DNA from: Hetaerina americana
Lineage: Eukaryota; Arthropoda; Insecta; Odonata; Calopterygidae
Direction: 5' to 3'
DNA: 64,000 nucleotides
Assembly (NCBI GenBank): GCA_022747635.1
Contig: JAKTNV010000011.1
Span: 18,961,481 to 19,025,480 of the forward strand
A program made the translations under genes and the position numbers. Numbering within the stretch: the stretch's first letter is position 1; each line of letters opens with the position of its first letter. The notes under the pieces were generated by a model. The model searched no databases. It saw nothing but the letters and a program-made list of their open reading frames with translations, and had not been told where the DNA came from. Shown piece after piece: positions 45,790 to 55,644 of the stretch.

Positions 45790-46930
45790 TAGCCAGAAAA
45801 ATATTCTCCGTGCTATGGTCGCGACTTTGAGTCTCCTGCGCTACCGCTGGTCCACCCCGGTCATTTTTATCATTAGTCAATTGTTCCTCAATATGCCGTG
45901 CATTCATTTTTCTTGCCTCCTTTTATTTTTCTTCATGCATGGCAGTTCCGTTGGTTCTCCTTTATGTCAATTACCTTTTCAACTTTTTCCAGTCTTCTCC
46001 ATATCCCATGAGCGTCCAATCTATGGTTGTCTTCATATCTCGCCTCAATAACTAAATTCATAGCTGCACCATATCCATTCTCCATATCAAAGGTTTCACT
46101 GGTATTTCCTTTACAATTTTAAAAATCTCTGCCATTAGCTCTTCTTGTAAAACCCCTACCCATTTCTTCTAATTGTACTTACCTAAGTTTTGTAATATGT
46201 TTCTATGCTCCTGAATATAATTAAGTGCTCTTTCTTTTCAAGTATAGCCCACCAACTTTGATTCATTTAGCTTGGCAGTTTCTTCAGAATTTAACCTCAT
46301 CATTATGGTTATCTTAAAATTGATTCTCATCCCATACCCACTGGTTTGGTAATGAGCTCAGTTATCATGCAGTCCCTTGGTTGACAAAAGCTACATCAGC
46401 AGCAATTCCTACTTGGTTAGGCTGTCATCTACTTGCACTCCAAATTGGAGACCCTACCATTTCCTGTGTATATGCGGAATAGCATGGGTGATGATAGAAA
46501 ACATCTTACTGCACCTAATTTCTTGTTTCCAGCTGTCCTGATTCTTGTGCCAAGACTTGCACTTGTGCCACCTGAAAGCATAGGTTTTTGATAGGGTCAG
46601 TATATTCAGACTCTTGTCAGTCTACTGATGTATGAAGCATAGAGTGCCAAGCTACTGGGGGAAGATTCACTACTAGGTAAACCCTCTGAGAAATGTATAC
46701 TTCATTCAAGAATGTGTGATTTTTGGGCACCCACTCATGCTGGGAAATGACTGGCCTCAATACCATTTTTATGATTTTAATATGCTGTTGGGCTAAATAT
46801 TAACTGAGCCATCAACTATTATATCTAAGTTTGGGCTGATTTCTGTGGTAATCACTTTCATTTTTATTTTTAAAAAAACCTCATTAGGTTCCAAAATTGA
46901 ATGATTTTATAACTGGAAGAAGGAAATAAG
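45790..46930. other. Intergenic, probably decayed LINE sequence
   Basis: CT-rich blocks such as TCCATATCCCATGAGCGTCC resemble complements of RTE-like copies, but too decayed for domain calls. Confidence 0.35.
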
Positions 46931-46939
46931 GGAATGCAA

Positions 46940-47500
46940 TAAAATACAGCATCATACTTATTGTGAATGAAAGTTGGAGGGAAATTCATAAAATCAGTTA
47001 GGTTTGCTGATGATCTAGCTCTGGTTTGTCAGTCAGCCAAGGGGTTGCAAGCATTGCTGAATGAGTTGGAAATTCAGTGAGATAGGATAGATACAGGATG
47101 AGAATTAATAAATGTAAAACAAAGGTAATGCGATTTTTCAGAAAGAAAAAGGCTAAGCTTAACATTAAAATAGGAGAGCAAAAACTAGTGCAGGTAGAAC
47201 AGTTTATGTATCTCGGAAGTGTTTTGGACCAACACGGTCAAAATAGTAGGGACGTAAGGAGAAGAATTGCGCTTGGCAAAGAAGCTTTCACAAGGAGGAG
47301 GGAGTTGATGACAGGGACGTTGAGTAAGATATTAAGAAAAGACACGTTAAAACTTTGATATTGAGTGTAGTTATGTATGGTGCGGAAATGTGGTCACAAG
47401 CAGGAGGATAGACTTAGATTGAAAGCTCTTGAAATATGGGTGTGGAGAAGGTGAAATGGACGGAAAGGAAAACAAATGAAGAAGTACTTGGTATGGTGGG
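46940..47500 (+). mobile_element. RTE-like LINE fragment
   Basis: + frame 47098-47358 reads INKCKTKVMRFFRKKKAKLN, LVQVEQFMYLGSVLDQHGQN and RRRELMTGTLSK, nearly the same as the 34-kb copy. Upstream RFADDLALV-like sequence is present at about 47002-47030. Confidence 0.8.
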
Positions 47501-47629
47501 TGAAGAGAGGGGTTGATTTTTACACTCTGAAATAGAATGAATGAATTTATTACAGAAAATAGGAGTAGATTGTAGGGATAGAAGACTTATCTGCATGTCT
47601 CAGACTCACGGAGTGGCAGAGATTCAAAA

Positions 47630-47885
47630 TAGGCATTGGTAGGAAGGGGAGCAAGACGGTTGTCCATTGTCACTGGTGCTTTTTAACATATATGTGGAGG
47701 AATCAGTTAAAGAGGCATGGGAAGAACTGGAGATGGGAGTGAAAATTGATGACTTTATTAAATCTGCCAGATTTATGAATGATCACACGCCCATGGTAAC
47801 CAGTTGCAAGCATTGTTTAGCACATTAGAAAATCTGTGGTATGAAAGGAGGATCAATTTAAACCAAGCAAGGGTTTTTCAGCCTC
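47630..47885 (+). mobile_element. RTE-like LINE fragment (RT palm)
   Basis: + frames give LSIVTGAF and pieces equivalent to CPLSPVLFNIYVEESVKEAWEELE in other copies. The order relative to the preceding fragment is inverted (palm after thumb), so it is a separate insertion. Confidence 0.55.
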
Positions 47886-48150
47886 ATTGCAAATGTTTTC
47901 CATGAATATCTTATGAAAGTCAACATGAAGAGATCCCCATTCTCCCTAGAATCCAGACATGTCCCCATGTGATATTTTACTGGTCCCCAATGTGAAGAAA
48001 CACCATTGAGGAAAGCATTTTTCATCATCAGAAGCAATGGTGAAGGCTGCAAAGACCATTATCTTCAAAGACTGATGAAAAAGATAGAACAAGTGGTTTG
48101 CATCCGATGGGGACTTCTTACAGAACTCCGAATATTTGGAAGATGAGTCA
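47886..48150 (+). pseudogene. Tc1/mariner transposase C-terminal relic
   Basis: On + frames read PYSPDMSPCDILLVPNVKK, GKHFSSSEAMVKAA and KWFASDGDFLQNSEYLED, matching the end of a mariner-type transposase. It directly follows an RTE-like LINE fragment. No terminal repeats recognised. Confidence 0.65.
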
Positions 48151-48214
48151 AGGTAAGCAGTATTAATATCATTCCTAATTGAATAGCAATCGCACATATT
48201 TTTCTTTGTAGTCT

Positions 48215-48740
48215 AGCTTTTATGGTAGGTTTTGGATGGACACAGCAAATACAATGATACATTTACTTGCCTATTGTAACGAAACACAACCTGACATTCA
48301 AGAGTACAATAAACCCTTCTTCAATTCCACATACTTCCTTTGATTCAACATACCTATCCTATTCCTAACCTTTTCTTACTTCTTACCTTTCACTCACTGC
48401 CTAAAGTTCTCCCCTATACATAATCTTTGTTTTCCCAACAATTCTCTTTTCTATCCTCTCATCATTCTTAACACTTTCCTGTTTGTTTTCCTTTCCATCC
48501 ATTTTACCTTCACACCCTTATACCAACAGACTAATATACATCCATCATCTTGCTTCGACCACCAAGTTTCCAAGCTGCTCAAATCATTATCACAGCTTAT
48601 TGATCTAAATTTCCCCTAATCTTTCCTCAACATCCCCATTCATTACCTTCCTTGGGAAAGCCTCTTTGCCTAATGCAAATCTTCTTATATCACTGCTATT
48701 TTGACCATCTTAGTCCAACACATTTTCAAGAAAAATAAAC
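48215..48740 (-). mobile_element. RTE-like LINE 3' end
   Basis: Starts on + with ATGGTAGGTTTTGGATGGAC (3' terminus) and AACCTGACATTCAAGAGTAC, then the CT-rich complement of the coding region. Confidence 0.65.
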
Positions 48741-49189
48741 TGTTCCACCTACTTTAATATTTAACTTAGCCATCCTCTCTTTTGAAAACACATAGCTTTT
48801 GTTTTGTTCGCATTTATTATCATTCCTTGCCTAGTGCAAAGACTTCCCAATGCACCCGATATTGCTTATCACCCCTTAGCTATGATAAATTCAAAGAACT
48901 GCAGGAGATATCACAATAGTAACTTTCAATGGAGTCATGAACTAATATGCATGAAAATGCAACTATCTCAAAAAGTAAAAATTGAGGGACCCGGATTCGT
49001 ATCTCAGTCAAGGCAAATGATCTTTACTCTTTAAAAAAGGGAAAGTAATATAGAGGAGGGATAACAACTGGCATTCTGGATGGGATTAAGGGAACTAGAA
49101 GTTTGTGATACCTGAGGATGAATCACTGTAATAAGTAGTATGGGTTAAAAATTAAAAATTGGCAATTTTCCACTAAATAAAATTTATTA

Positions 49190-49230
49190 ATGCAACCGGT
49201 TTCAATGTTACTACATCATCGTTAGGTTAC
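49190..49230 (-). ncRNA. Hammerhead-like motif (left arm)
   Basis: On -: CTAACGA (49225-49219; one core change, G5 to A), extra T, stem GATGT (49217-49213), loop AGTA, stem ACATT (49208-49204), GAAAC (49203-49199), CG, GTT. Confidence 0.5.
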
Positions 49231-49816
49231 AGACATCACTCTGAGTCCAGCATTTCTGCTGAAAAGCAAGTAGGGGGAGGGAAGTGGAAAAGAGGGTGGT
49301 CCTGCAACGTTTCCCTCTTCACGGACCAGGAGGGAAGGTTCTACGTTGTGGGATCACAGCCCTTCATTGGCAATATTAAAGTGTGAAATATGCCTCCTCT
49401 ACCCTTCCGCTAACCCTCGCTTGGGCATGCCCCTTGGAACCACAATAGATAAGTGATTCCAAACCCTAAACCACCAGTTTACCCTTTTTGCACTGAACTC
49501 CTTTGTGCATTGATGCCATGCGGCCAGTCAATGACCGCGTGGGAAAACCCCCGACTTCACCCGTTTTCTCCACGGCTGTAGGAGTTTGGCGCCACTCCAT
49601 GGGGCAAACTCCCAACGGGAAATACCCCTCCATCCAGCTACGACGTTCCCTCTGGACTTTGCTCTGTTTACTTAGTCTTCCCGACCCCCTTCCCTTCCCC
49701 CACTCTCCTAAGTAGTCGCCCATCCTGCCTTCCACTTTTCCTCCCTCTTCCCCTCTTTTCCAATTCCCTTCCCTTACTTGCTTTTCAGCAAATATACTGG
49801 ACTCAGAGTGATGACT

Positions 49817-49860
49817 GTTACCTGACAATGATGTAGTTACATTGAAACTGGTCGCATTAA
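49817..49860 (+). ncRNA. Hammerhead-like motif (right arm)
   Basis: CTGACAA (49822-49828; one core change, G8 to A), extra T, stem GATGT (49830-49834), loop AGTT, stem ACATT (49839-49843), GAAAC (49844-49848), TG, GTC (49851-49853). The two arms carry different single core changes, so their common ancestor would read CTGACGA. Confidence 0.52.
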
Positions 49861-50342
49861 TAAATTTTATTTTGTGGAAAATTGCCATTTTTTAAATTAA
49901 TTATAATATTCCACCATATCACGCCTGAAACGTCTCTTTTTTTTAAGTAGTGTGGGGTTCAATGATTTTGTCAAATTAGTTAGAGCGTACAGGTACACTA
50001 GTGTGTAGTTCCAGGGTTCACCAAAAACCTACCATTAGCCAGCATACTACTATTAATTATCAATATTATTGAGTTCAGGTTAGGTGTGACACTTTTCAAT
50101 AATTTAATGAATATCACCATTTCAAACAGCACACATTTTTTCATGGTTTTCTCTTGAGGTAGGTATCAAGTCAATTCTGCTACATTATGTATTTACCAGC
50201 CCAGTGATTTGATGATACAATTGTGCAGCATGCCAAATTAATAGATATAATCCTTTCAACAGTTTCAGGGTAGATGAAGCAGAAGTTCATCATTATGAGA
50301 AAAACAAATTTATACTTTTCCACAAGTGTATTGGTAGCATTC

Positions 50343-50380
50343 GATGCATTTAAGTTCACAGAACCATCATCAGGTACAAG
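50343..50380 (-). ncRNA. Hammerhead-like motif (left arm), intact CTGATGA
   Basis: On -: TGTAC, CTGATGA (50373-50367), extra T, stem GGTTC (50365-50361), loop TGT, stem GAACT (50357-50353), then TAAAT where GAAAN is expected (one change). Confidence 0.5.
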
Positions 50381-50673
50381 ACATGTACAATAGTGAATAC
50401 CTCGTATTTATACATGTTCGAAGAAGGGGAAAGAAAGGAATGAGGAGTAAGGTAGGAGAGGACGTACGAGGGGAAAGATGGAAAAATCCAAAGACAACAG
50501 AGAAACGGAGAGCTAAAAAAAAGGGGGGGAAAGGATAAGCACTTTTGGTGATTATTGAGATGGTGACAGGTATCTGGTACCCTGGCGGTAGAAGGAGGGA
50601 AGCATACAGAAGGGTTAGATGGGATGAGGACATAGAAGGGACAGTTAAATATTATGTATTCACTGTCATGTCT

Positions 50674-50714
50674 TGTACCTGATGACAGTTCTGTGAACCA
50701 AAATGCTTAGTACA
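50674..50714 (+). ncRNA. Hammerhead-like motif (right arm), intact CTGATGA and perfect helix I
   Basis: Helix I TGTAC (50674-50678), CTGATGA (50679-50685), extra C, stem AGTTC (50687-50691), loop TGT, stem GAACC (50695-50699), AAAAT (GAAA with G12 to A), GCTTA, then GTACA (50710-50714) pairing perfectly with helix I. Cleavage would follow A50709. Confidence 0.52.
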
Positions 50715-51454
50715 TTACCAATAAACCAGTGGAAAAGCGCAAATTTATTTTTCCCACTAAGAAAAATACAGTTCAAAGTTATTTATGAGGACACTAGGGA
50801 AAAATGTAGTACTATTAAAATAATCCTGGGATCAACATTTAAATGCAGATATTTTCTGTAAACCTTTTATTTCCTGACGAAGTTTGTCATATAACAGGCC
50901 CAGATGCTGAGTACCAAGAGCAGAATTTGTAATTCTTATGTTATACATGATGAAAATCATAACAGCTACTTGTATTGTACCAGAAATAACTGTCATTTGC
51001 TGAATAGTTAAAAAGATAGTGCTTAACACCATTAATATCAGCATACATATATTTTTAGAGAGGGGGGAGATATGGGAGCTTAGAGAGATTTGGTATGAAA
51101 CCATAAGACCTTTGTATTTTAAATACACCATTAGAATTGGGAAAAAAGACCCAAAAGAGAATAGTAAAAATGATCTTATAGTCAGACTCATTCCAAGAGA
51201 CAGCATGTGAAACATTTAATGAAGGTAGGCCAAATAGATCTGACCAAATTTACCATGAAGTTTCTTTTAATATGACCACCCCAAGATACTGAACAGTGGG
51301 CAAGAGACAAGCCTTTAAAATTAAGAGGAAAACACATTTTAAGGAAAAACTAATACATTTTTAACGCACTTTTTGGCATTTTTGTACATGTGATAAGACT
51401 TCACCATCCTTTAAAATCTTCAAGACAAGTTTTTAAGGGATGCCAATGACATTT

Positions 51455-51666
51455 TTACTCCTTCATTTCCTTCTTTAACTTTGCTAGAGCCGTCAGGCAT
51501 TTGTCTCTCCAAGCTCGGCGTTCTTGAAGTTTATCTACTGGCACCATCTCACATAGCTGTTCATCGACAACATTCACCTGTTCTCCGACCATTTTTGGAT
51601 TTGGTCCCATGGTTTCACTGACAGCATAAATGGTATTGGCATAACGTTCGCAGTAATTTTTCATCC
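51455..51666 (-). CDS. CRYL1: CRYL1 exon 6 and stop
   Basis: Acceptor TTCAG above 51666. Encodes [16 protein letters not shown] through [19 protein letters not shown], stop at 51457-51455. Confidence 0.94.
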
Positions 51667-53750
51667 CTGAAGAAAGAGGTATATCTCATTAACATATTCA
51701 CATGTTGAAATTCAGTCAAACTCAACAATTGATTAATGATGAACAATGATGTGAAGATATTTTTCTTCTTTTGGACTACTCACCTTCAGCATTAAGATGG
51801 GCCACCTCTAATGGGCCTAGGAATGCATATCTCATCCCTAAACCTTCAGACATCACTTTGTCAATGTCCTTGACATCAAGGATACCATCAGCTACTAATC
51901 TCCACACTTCATTCAGAATGGCGTATCTAAAAATAAAAACACATTGTCTCTCACAGTAATACGATTACATTCAGAATTATTATATTATGCACATTATTTA
52001 GAAATAACATAATCCTGTAGTTTTTTGTCTTTGTTCATCAAAAAGTACAAACTGCATTACATTTACAATTATGGATCAAGAAATTTTAGGTCCATTTTAT
52101 GAAAAAATATTCTCCTTTTCTCCCAAATATTTCATGAGTCAACTGTAGCAATTTATTTCTCCCAAGAATTAAAGATGCCTGATATATGCAATAGTTAGTA
52201 CTTCATGACATTCCAAACTAGCACAAAGGGAATGGAATCTGATATTGGTGCATGCAAAATTTGAAAAAAAATTATACTAACTGGATTCGATTTAATGCAA
52301 AACCCTCAATTTCCTTAGTGAGGGTGACAGGTGCTTGACCTATTTCTTCCATGATTGCTCTTGTTCTTGTGACCACGGAAGGCTCAGTCCACGGAGCAGG
52401 TACAATTTCTACCAGTGGTACGTAATATGGTGGGTTCACCTGGGAAAAAAAATATACTGTGTCATGCATGTGCTTTCAGTATGTATTTAGTGCTCTCTTT
52501 CGACGGCTACCATTTATTTCACTCGCAACTGACTTTATGCTTGATTTGATACATGCTTTTAAGTAATACTTCATCTTAGGCACACAAATCACCGACTTGA
52601 TGGACTTGAAAATTTCACTTAGAAGAGGACGCCAAATTATGAGATACCATAAAAAAGCACAATAATTAAACCCAAATGTTGTTTTGATAGGTGATATTAG
52701 AGCTCACTGAAAATATTCCAATGTTTAATTAATATAAGAAATATACACATGCATATGTGTATATATATTAAAATTAAAATCAGACTATTGATTTAAAAAA
52801 CCATATAGTTGCGGTTCGAATCCAAAGATTTCCCTTAACATATAGTAACTCATTTCTTTTGGTTTGCCCACCTTCGCACTTTGGTCAACAAATATTTTAG
52901 CGATGATATGCGAACTAGATGAGGGCGGAAGAGTTTTATAGTTTTTGGGAACTCAATACCTGATTTCATTTGGTTGTTTCTTGACTTCTTACTTCCTCAA
53001 AGACACCTTTTTGTTTCATTACCGTGGTAATAAATTGCGACAAGTACTTCACGGTAAAGGATTGAATCGTGAGTTTTAACATGTGAAACTTCTGCCATCT
53101 ATAAGTATCCAAGCTCCAAAACTCACCGGGTGTGAAACGATTATCTGCTTCTTGTGATTAAGATGATCCGAAAATTGGGATGGCATAAAAGTGCTGGTTG
53201 AGCTGGAGAGTATTGTATCGTCTGTGACGAATTCATCTGCTTCTTGAAAAACTTTCCGTTTCAACGATAAGTTTTCAGGCACACACTCCTGAACAAACTT
53301 GGCTCCCTTAAGGCACATTTCAAGGCTTGTCTCACCTTTGGAAAGAAATAAGATTACATGATTGTGACTCTTATTAAACCGAGTTTCGAGGTAAAAATTG
53401 ACTACCGGCCATTGTTACATTTTGATACCTTTGATGCAGGCAAACTGTTGGGCTGCATTTAGTTTCCCTCTCAGCATTTTTGTTTTTTCCAAAGTTTTCA
53501 GCTGCCGATTTACATCTTGGAGAGCATTATCAATTTGATTTTTGTCAATATCATATATAACAACTTCATAACCAACACTTGCGAAGAGCATTGACCAACT
53601 TCGCCCAATCAGTCCACTAATTTCAATCATGAAAGAATAATGAAGAACTTTGACTTAAACGCTCACAAAGTTTATGGTAACATCATACATCTTTTGTTGT
53701 CATTCTCATTACCTGCCAATGATTCCAATCTTCCCTTTGCGGTTAGCCAT
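51455..53750 (-). CDS. CRYL1: Lambda-crystallin homolog / L-gulonate 3-dehydrogenase, complete, 6 exons
   Basis: NAD-dependent 3-hydroxyacyl-CoA dehydrogenase-family enzyme; vertebrate CRYL1 oxidises L-gulonate in the uronate cycle in the cytosol. Exons in gene order: 53750-53713, 53616-53429, 53335-53127, 52439-52282, 51926-51784, 51666-51455. All use AG/GT with matching phases, 315 aa (human about 319). The N-terminal Rossmann fold has [13 protein letters not shown] (glycines 12, 14, 17) and acidic residues after VVIYDID. Further motifs are [21 protein letters not shown], the catalytic-region SHPVNPPYY (His144) with Glu156, and the C-terminal [15 protein letters not shown] segment. It overlaps no other gene. 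No stop or frameshift interrupts it, so it appears functional. Confidence 0.95.
51784..51926 (-). CDS. CRYL1: CRYL1 exon 5
   Basis: Acceptor TTTTAG above 51926, donor GTGAGT below 51784. Encodes [18 protein letters not shown] and [16 protein letters not shown], the helical substrate/dimer domain. Confidence 0.93.
52282..52439 (-). CDS. CRYL1: CRYL1 exon 4
   Basis: Acceptor CCCAG above 52439, donor GTTAGT below 52282. Encodes [17 protein letters not shown] through EGFALNRIQ, end of the Rossmann domain. Confidence 0.94.
53127..53335 (-). CDS. CRYL1: CRYL1 exon 3
   Basis: Acceptor AAAG above 53335, donor GTGAGT below 53127. Encodes [19 protein letters not shown] through IIVSHP, including the SSSTS segment and catalytic His144. 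Confidence 0.94.
53429..53616 (-). CDS. CRYL1: CRYL1 exon 2
   Basis: Acceptor TTAG above 53616, donor GTATCA below 53429. Encodes [19 protein letters not shown] through AQQFACIKG, completing the dinucleotide-binding motif. Confidence 0.94.
53713..53750 (-). CDS. CRYL1: CRYL1 exon 1
   Basis: Start ATG at 53750-53748, donor GTAATG below 53713. Encodes [12 protein letters not shown], the first beta strand of the NAD-binding fold. Too short to appear as a long frame. Confidence 0.88.
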
Positions 53751-53759
53751 TTTCTGGTA

Positions 53760-55365
53760 TCAGAATCTCAGAATGCCACGACTCCCGTGTAAGGAACGCT
53801 CAAGGTAAAAGAGAACAAGAAGCGATCTCTCCTGCACGCCAATGAATCTCTTTCCTTATCTGACTCTCGTTTTGCTCTCGTTAACATTTCCATTCATCAG
53901 CGACCGGCTTTTACTAGGAGCACTGGAGGTCATTTATCAATCCCCATTATCTATATTTGATTAATCGTATTTATCCTCAGCCTACTCCGCTTCTTAAATT
54001 AGATATTAAGGCTGTCATTATTGTCAGTTTTAATAATGACGAATTTTAGTGTTGAATTTACTTCCGCCTGTATTGTATGTCCGTAGTGACGCAAATCGTG
54101 CCGCTTTAAAAATGCATAACGGAAAAGCGCGCAAGGTGGATGTGATTTAAAGTAGCTTTAGCAAAGGAATGTATGTGAACAAGATGTTGTCACATATGTA
54201 CAGAGCTAAATGATCTTCTAAACAGTCTGAAGTTGTGTAAAATAATATAAATTTAATTGGCAGCTCAATATTCTCCCATGTGCACGCAGTAACAGAGGAG
54301 CAGGAAGGAAACGAACGGGTTCAAAGATCATGTGGTGGACCGTAAATGATATATATACCACGCATAACCCATGTCGAACACGATATATCATTTTTATCAC
54401 AATTTTTAATGTGTGGGCCCATTGAGTGAAGATGGAAAAGAGATTATATTTCTACAAACATGCTGTTTGTGTGTGACATGAAGGATTGACGTGATCAAAC
54501 CGACCATGGATGTATTTAAAGAACACCGACCTAAAAAGTTTTAACTCAGGGTAGTAATCGAAGGTGCCATGCCGCGCAATGCCTTCCCGGCGAGCTTGGT
54601 TTGTTTGTCTTGGCAAATGGCCAAACACATTAAAAACCTATGCTGTCAACATTTGTCCATCACTTGGAAAAGTGCACATTTGTCCAACGGTGCAATTCAC
54701 ATTTTTCATTTAACCTATTATGGCAAATGTATATCGTTCGAAGCTTTTTGCGGTGTTGATTCTCTTTATTTTTCCTGCTTCTCACCATGATGGCTCGATG
54801 AAGTAATACAGCATTCGCTGGCCTTCTAGCTAGTACTAGTGTCTTGTCGGGAGTAGACCTTTGTCGGACCAAGGTCGCAAACGTTATCATACCAAAGCCG
54901 ACGAACGTGGCGGGAAAGGGAGGAGATAAGTGGAAAATGGTCCCAGTGAAACATTTCAAATTTTCTTCAAGATCACTTGTGTATCTGATTGTATTTGATA
55001 AATCCATATTTTGTCATAGTCAATATTTTTTTGTCACTCTACGAATATGTCCTCCATTTTTACCACGAAAATTCCTCAGGTGTCTGATTGCTGTTCAAAT
55101 ATTTTTGACTTTTTTCGGTAACTCCGAACTTATTTCTCTCTTCTGTTCTGTTAGTTTCCATTTTCCCTCTTCTACGCTCTGCTCAACTTCCTTGCATCCT
55201 CCTTCCTTCGCCCTCCCACTCGCGTTCATCCGTATACTATATTTGTACCATACACATTGTGGGCATAACAAGGATACGTTTATGCTTGCACAAATTCAAT
55301 TAGTATGAAGAATTCCATCTAGTCAAGTATACTGTGGAGCCCAATCTAAGTTATAATCTCTAGTT
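53760..55365. other. CRYL1 upstream region
   Basis: Should hold the CRYL1 promoter. No TATA box or DRE octamer was recognised close to the start. The frames 54844-55308 and 55007-54660 show no known domain. Confidence 0.4.
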
Positions 55366-55369
55366 CCCG

Positions 55370-55640
55370 TAGATTGGAGGCTTTCGAGATGTGGGTGTGG
55401 AGATGGATGGAAAAGGTGAAGTGGACAGAAAGAAAAACAGACGAAGAAGTGCTAGGCATGGTCGGAGTGAAGAGGAGATTGTTGGGAGAAACCCATCAAT
55501 GGCAGGAAAAATAGATGCACAGCAAAGTGATTGACAATGAGCTGTTGAAGATTTTGACAGAGGAGAGAACGTTAGGCACACGAAGAAGGGGTAGGAATAG
55601 GATGGGCGGGTTGGATGGAACGATATCGTAAAAATTGTAG
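55370..55640 (+). mobile_element. RTE-like LINE fragment
   Basis: + reads TGGGTGTGGAGATGGATGG, GTGAAGTGGACAGAAAGAAA and GAAGTGCTAGGCATGGTCGG, the W.WRWMEKVKWTERKT.EEVLGMVG segment of the family. Upstream of CRYL1. Confidence 0.68.
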
Positions 55641-55644
55641 CGAG

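Larger units (their letters stand above)
49150..49898. repeat. Foldback element, about 750 bp, with hammerhead-like motifs in both arms
   Basis: Terminal inverted repeats of about 130-140 bp: AATTGGCAATTTTCCAC, AATAAAATTTATTAATGC and TCACTCTGAGTCCAG on the left have mirror copies on the right at 49780-49890. The roughly 480-bp interior is GC-richer, with no transposase or RT recognisable. Confidence 0.88.
50295..50757. repeat. Foldback element with two intact CTGATGA cores
   Basis: Arms of about 100 bp (50295-50400 and 50655-50757) share ACAAATTTATACTTTTCCAC-type outer sequence, TGTATTGGTAG, GGTTCACAGAAC and CATCAGGTACAAGACATG as inverted copies. The interior, about 250 bp, is purine-rich (GGGGAAAGAAAGGAATGAGG) without an ORF of known type. 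Confidence 0.85.

Noticed and set aside
49466..49888. 140-aa minus-strand frame inside the 49-kb foldback
   Set aside because: No domain recognised, purine-rich low complexity, runs into the inverted repeat.
54844..55308. 154-aa plus-strand frame near CRYL1
   Set aside because: No recognisable domain, and it is a shadow of nothing conserved; composition looks random.
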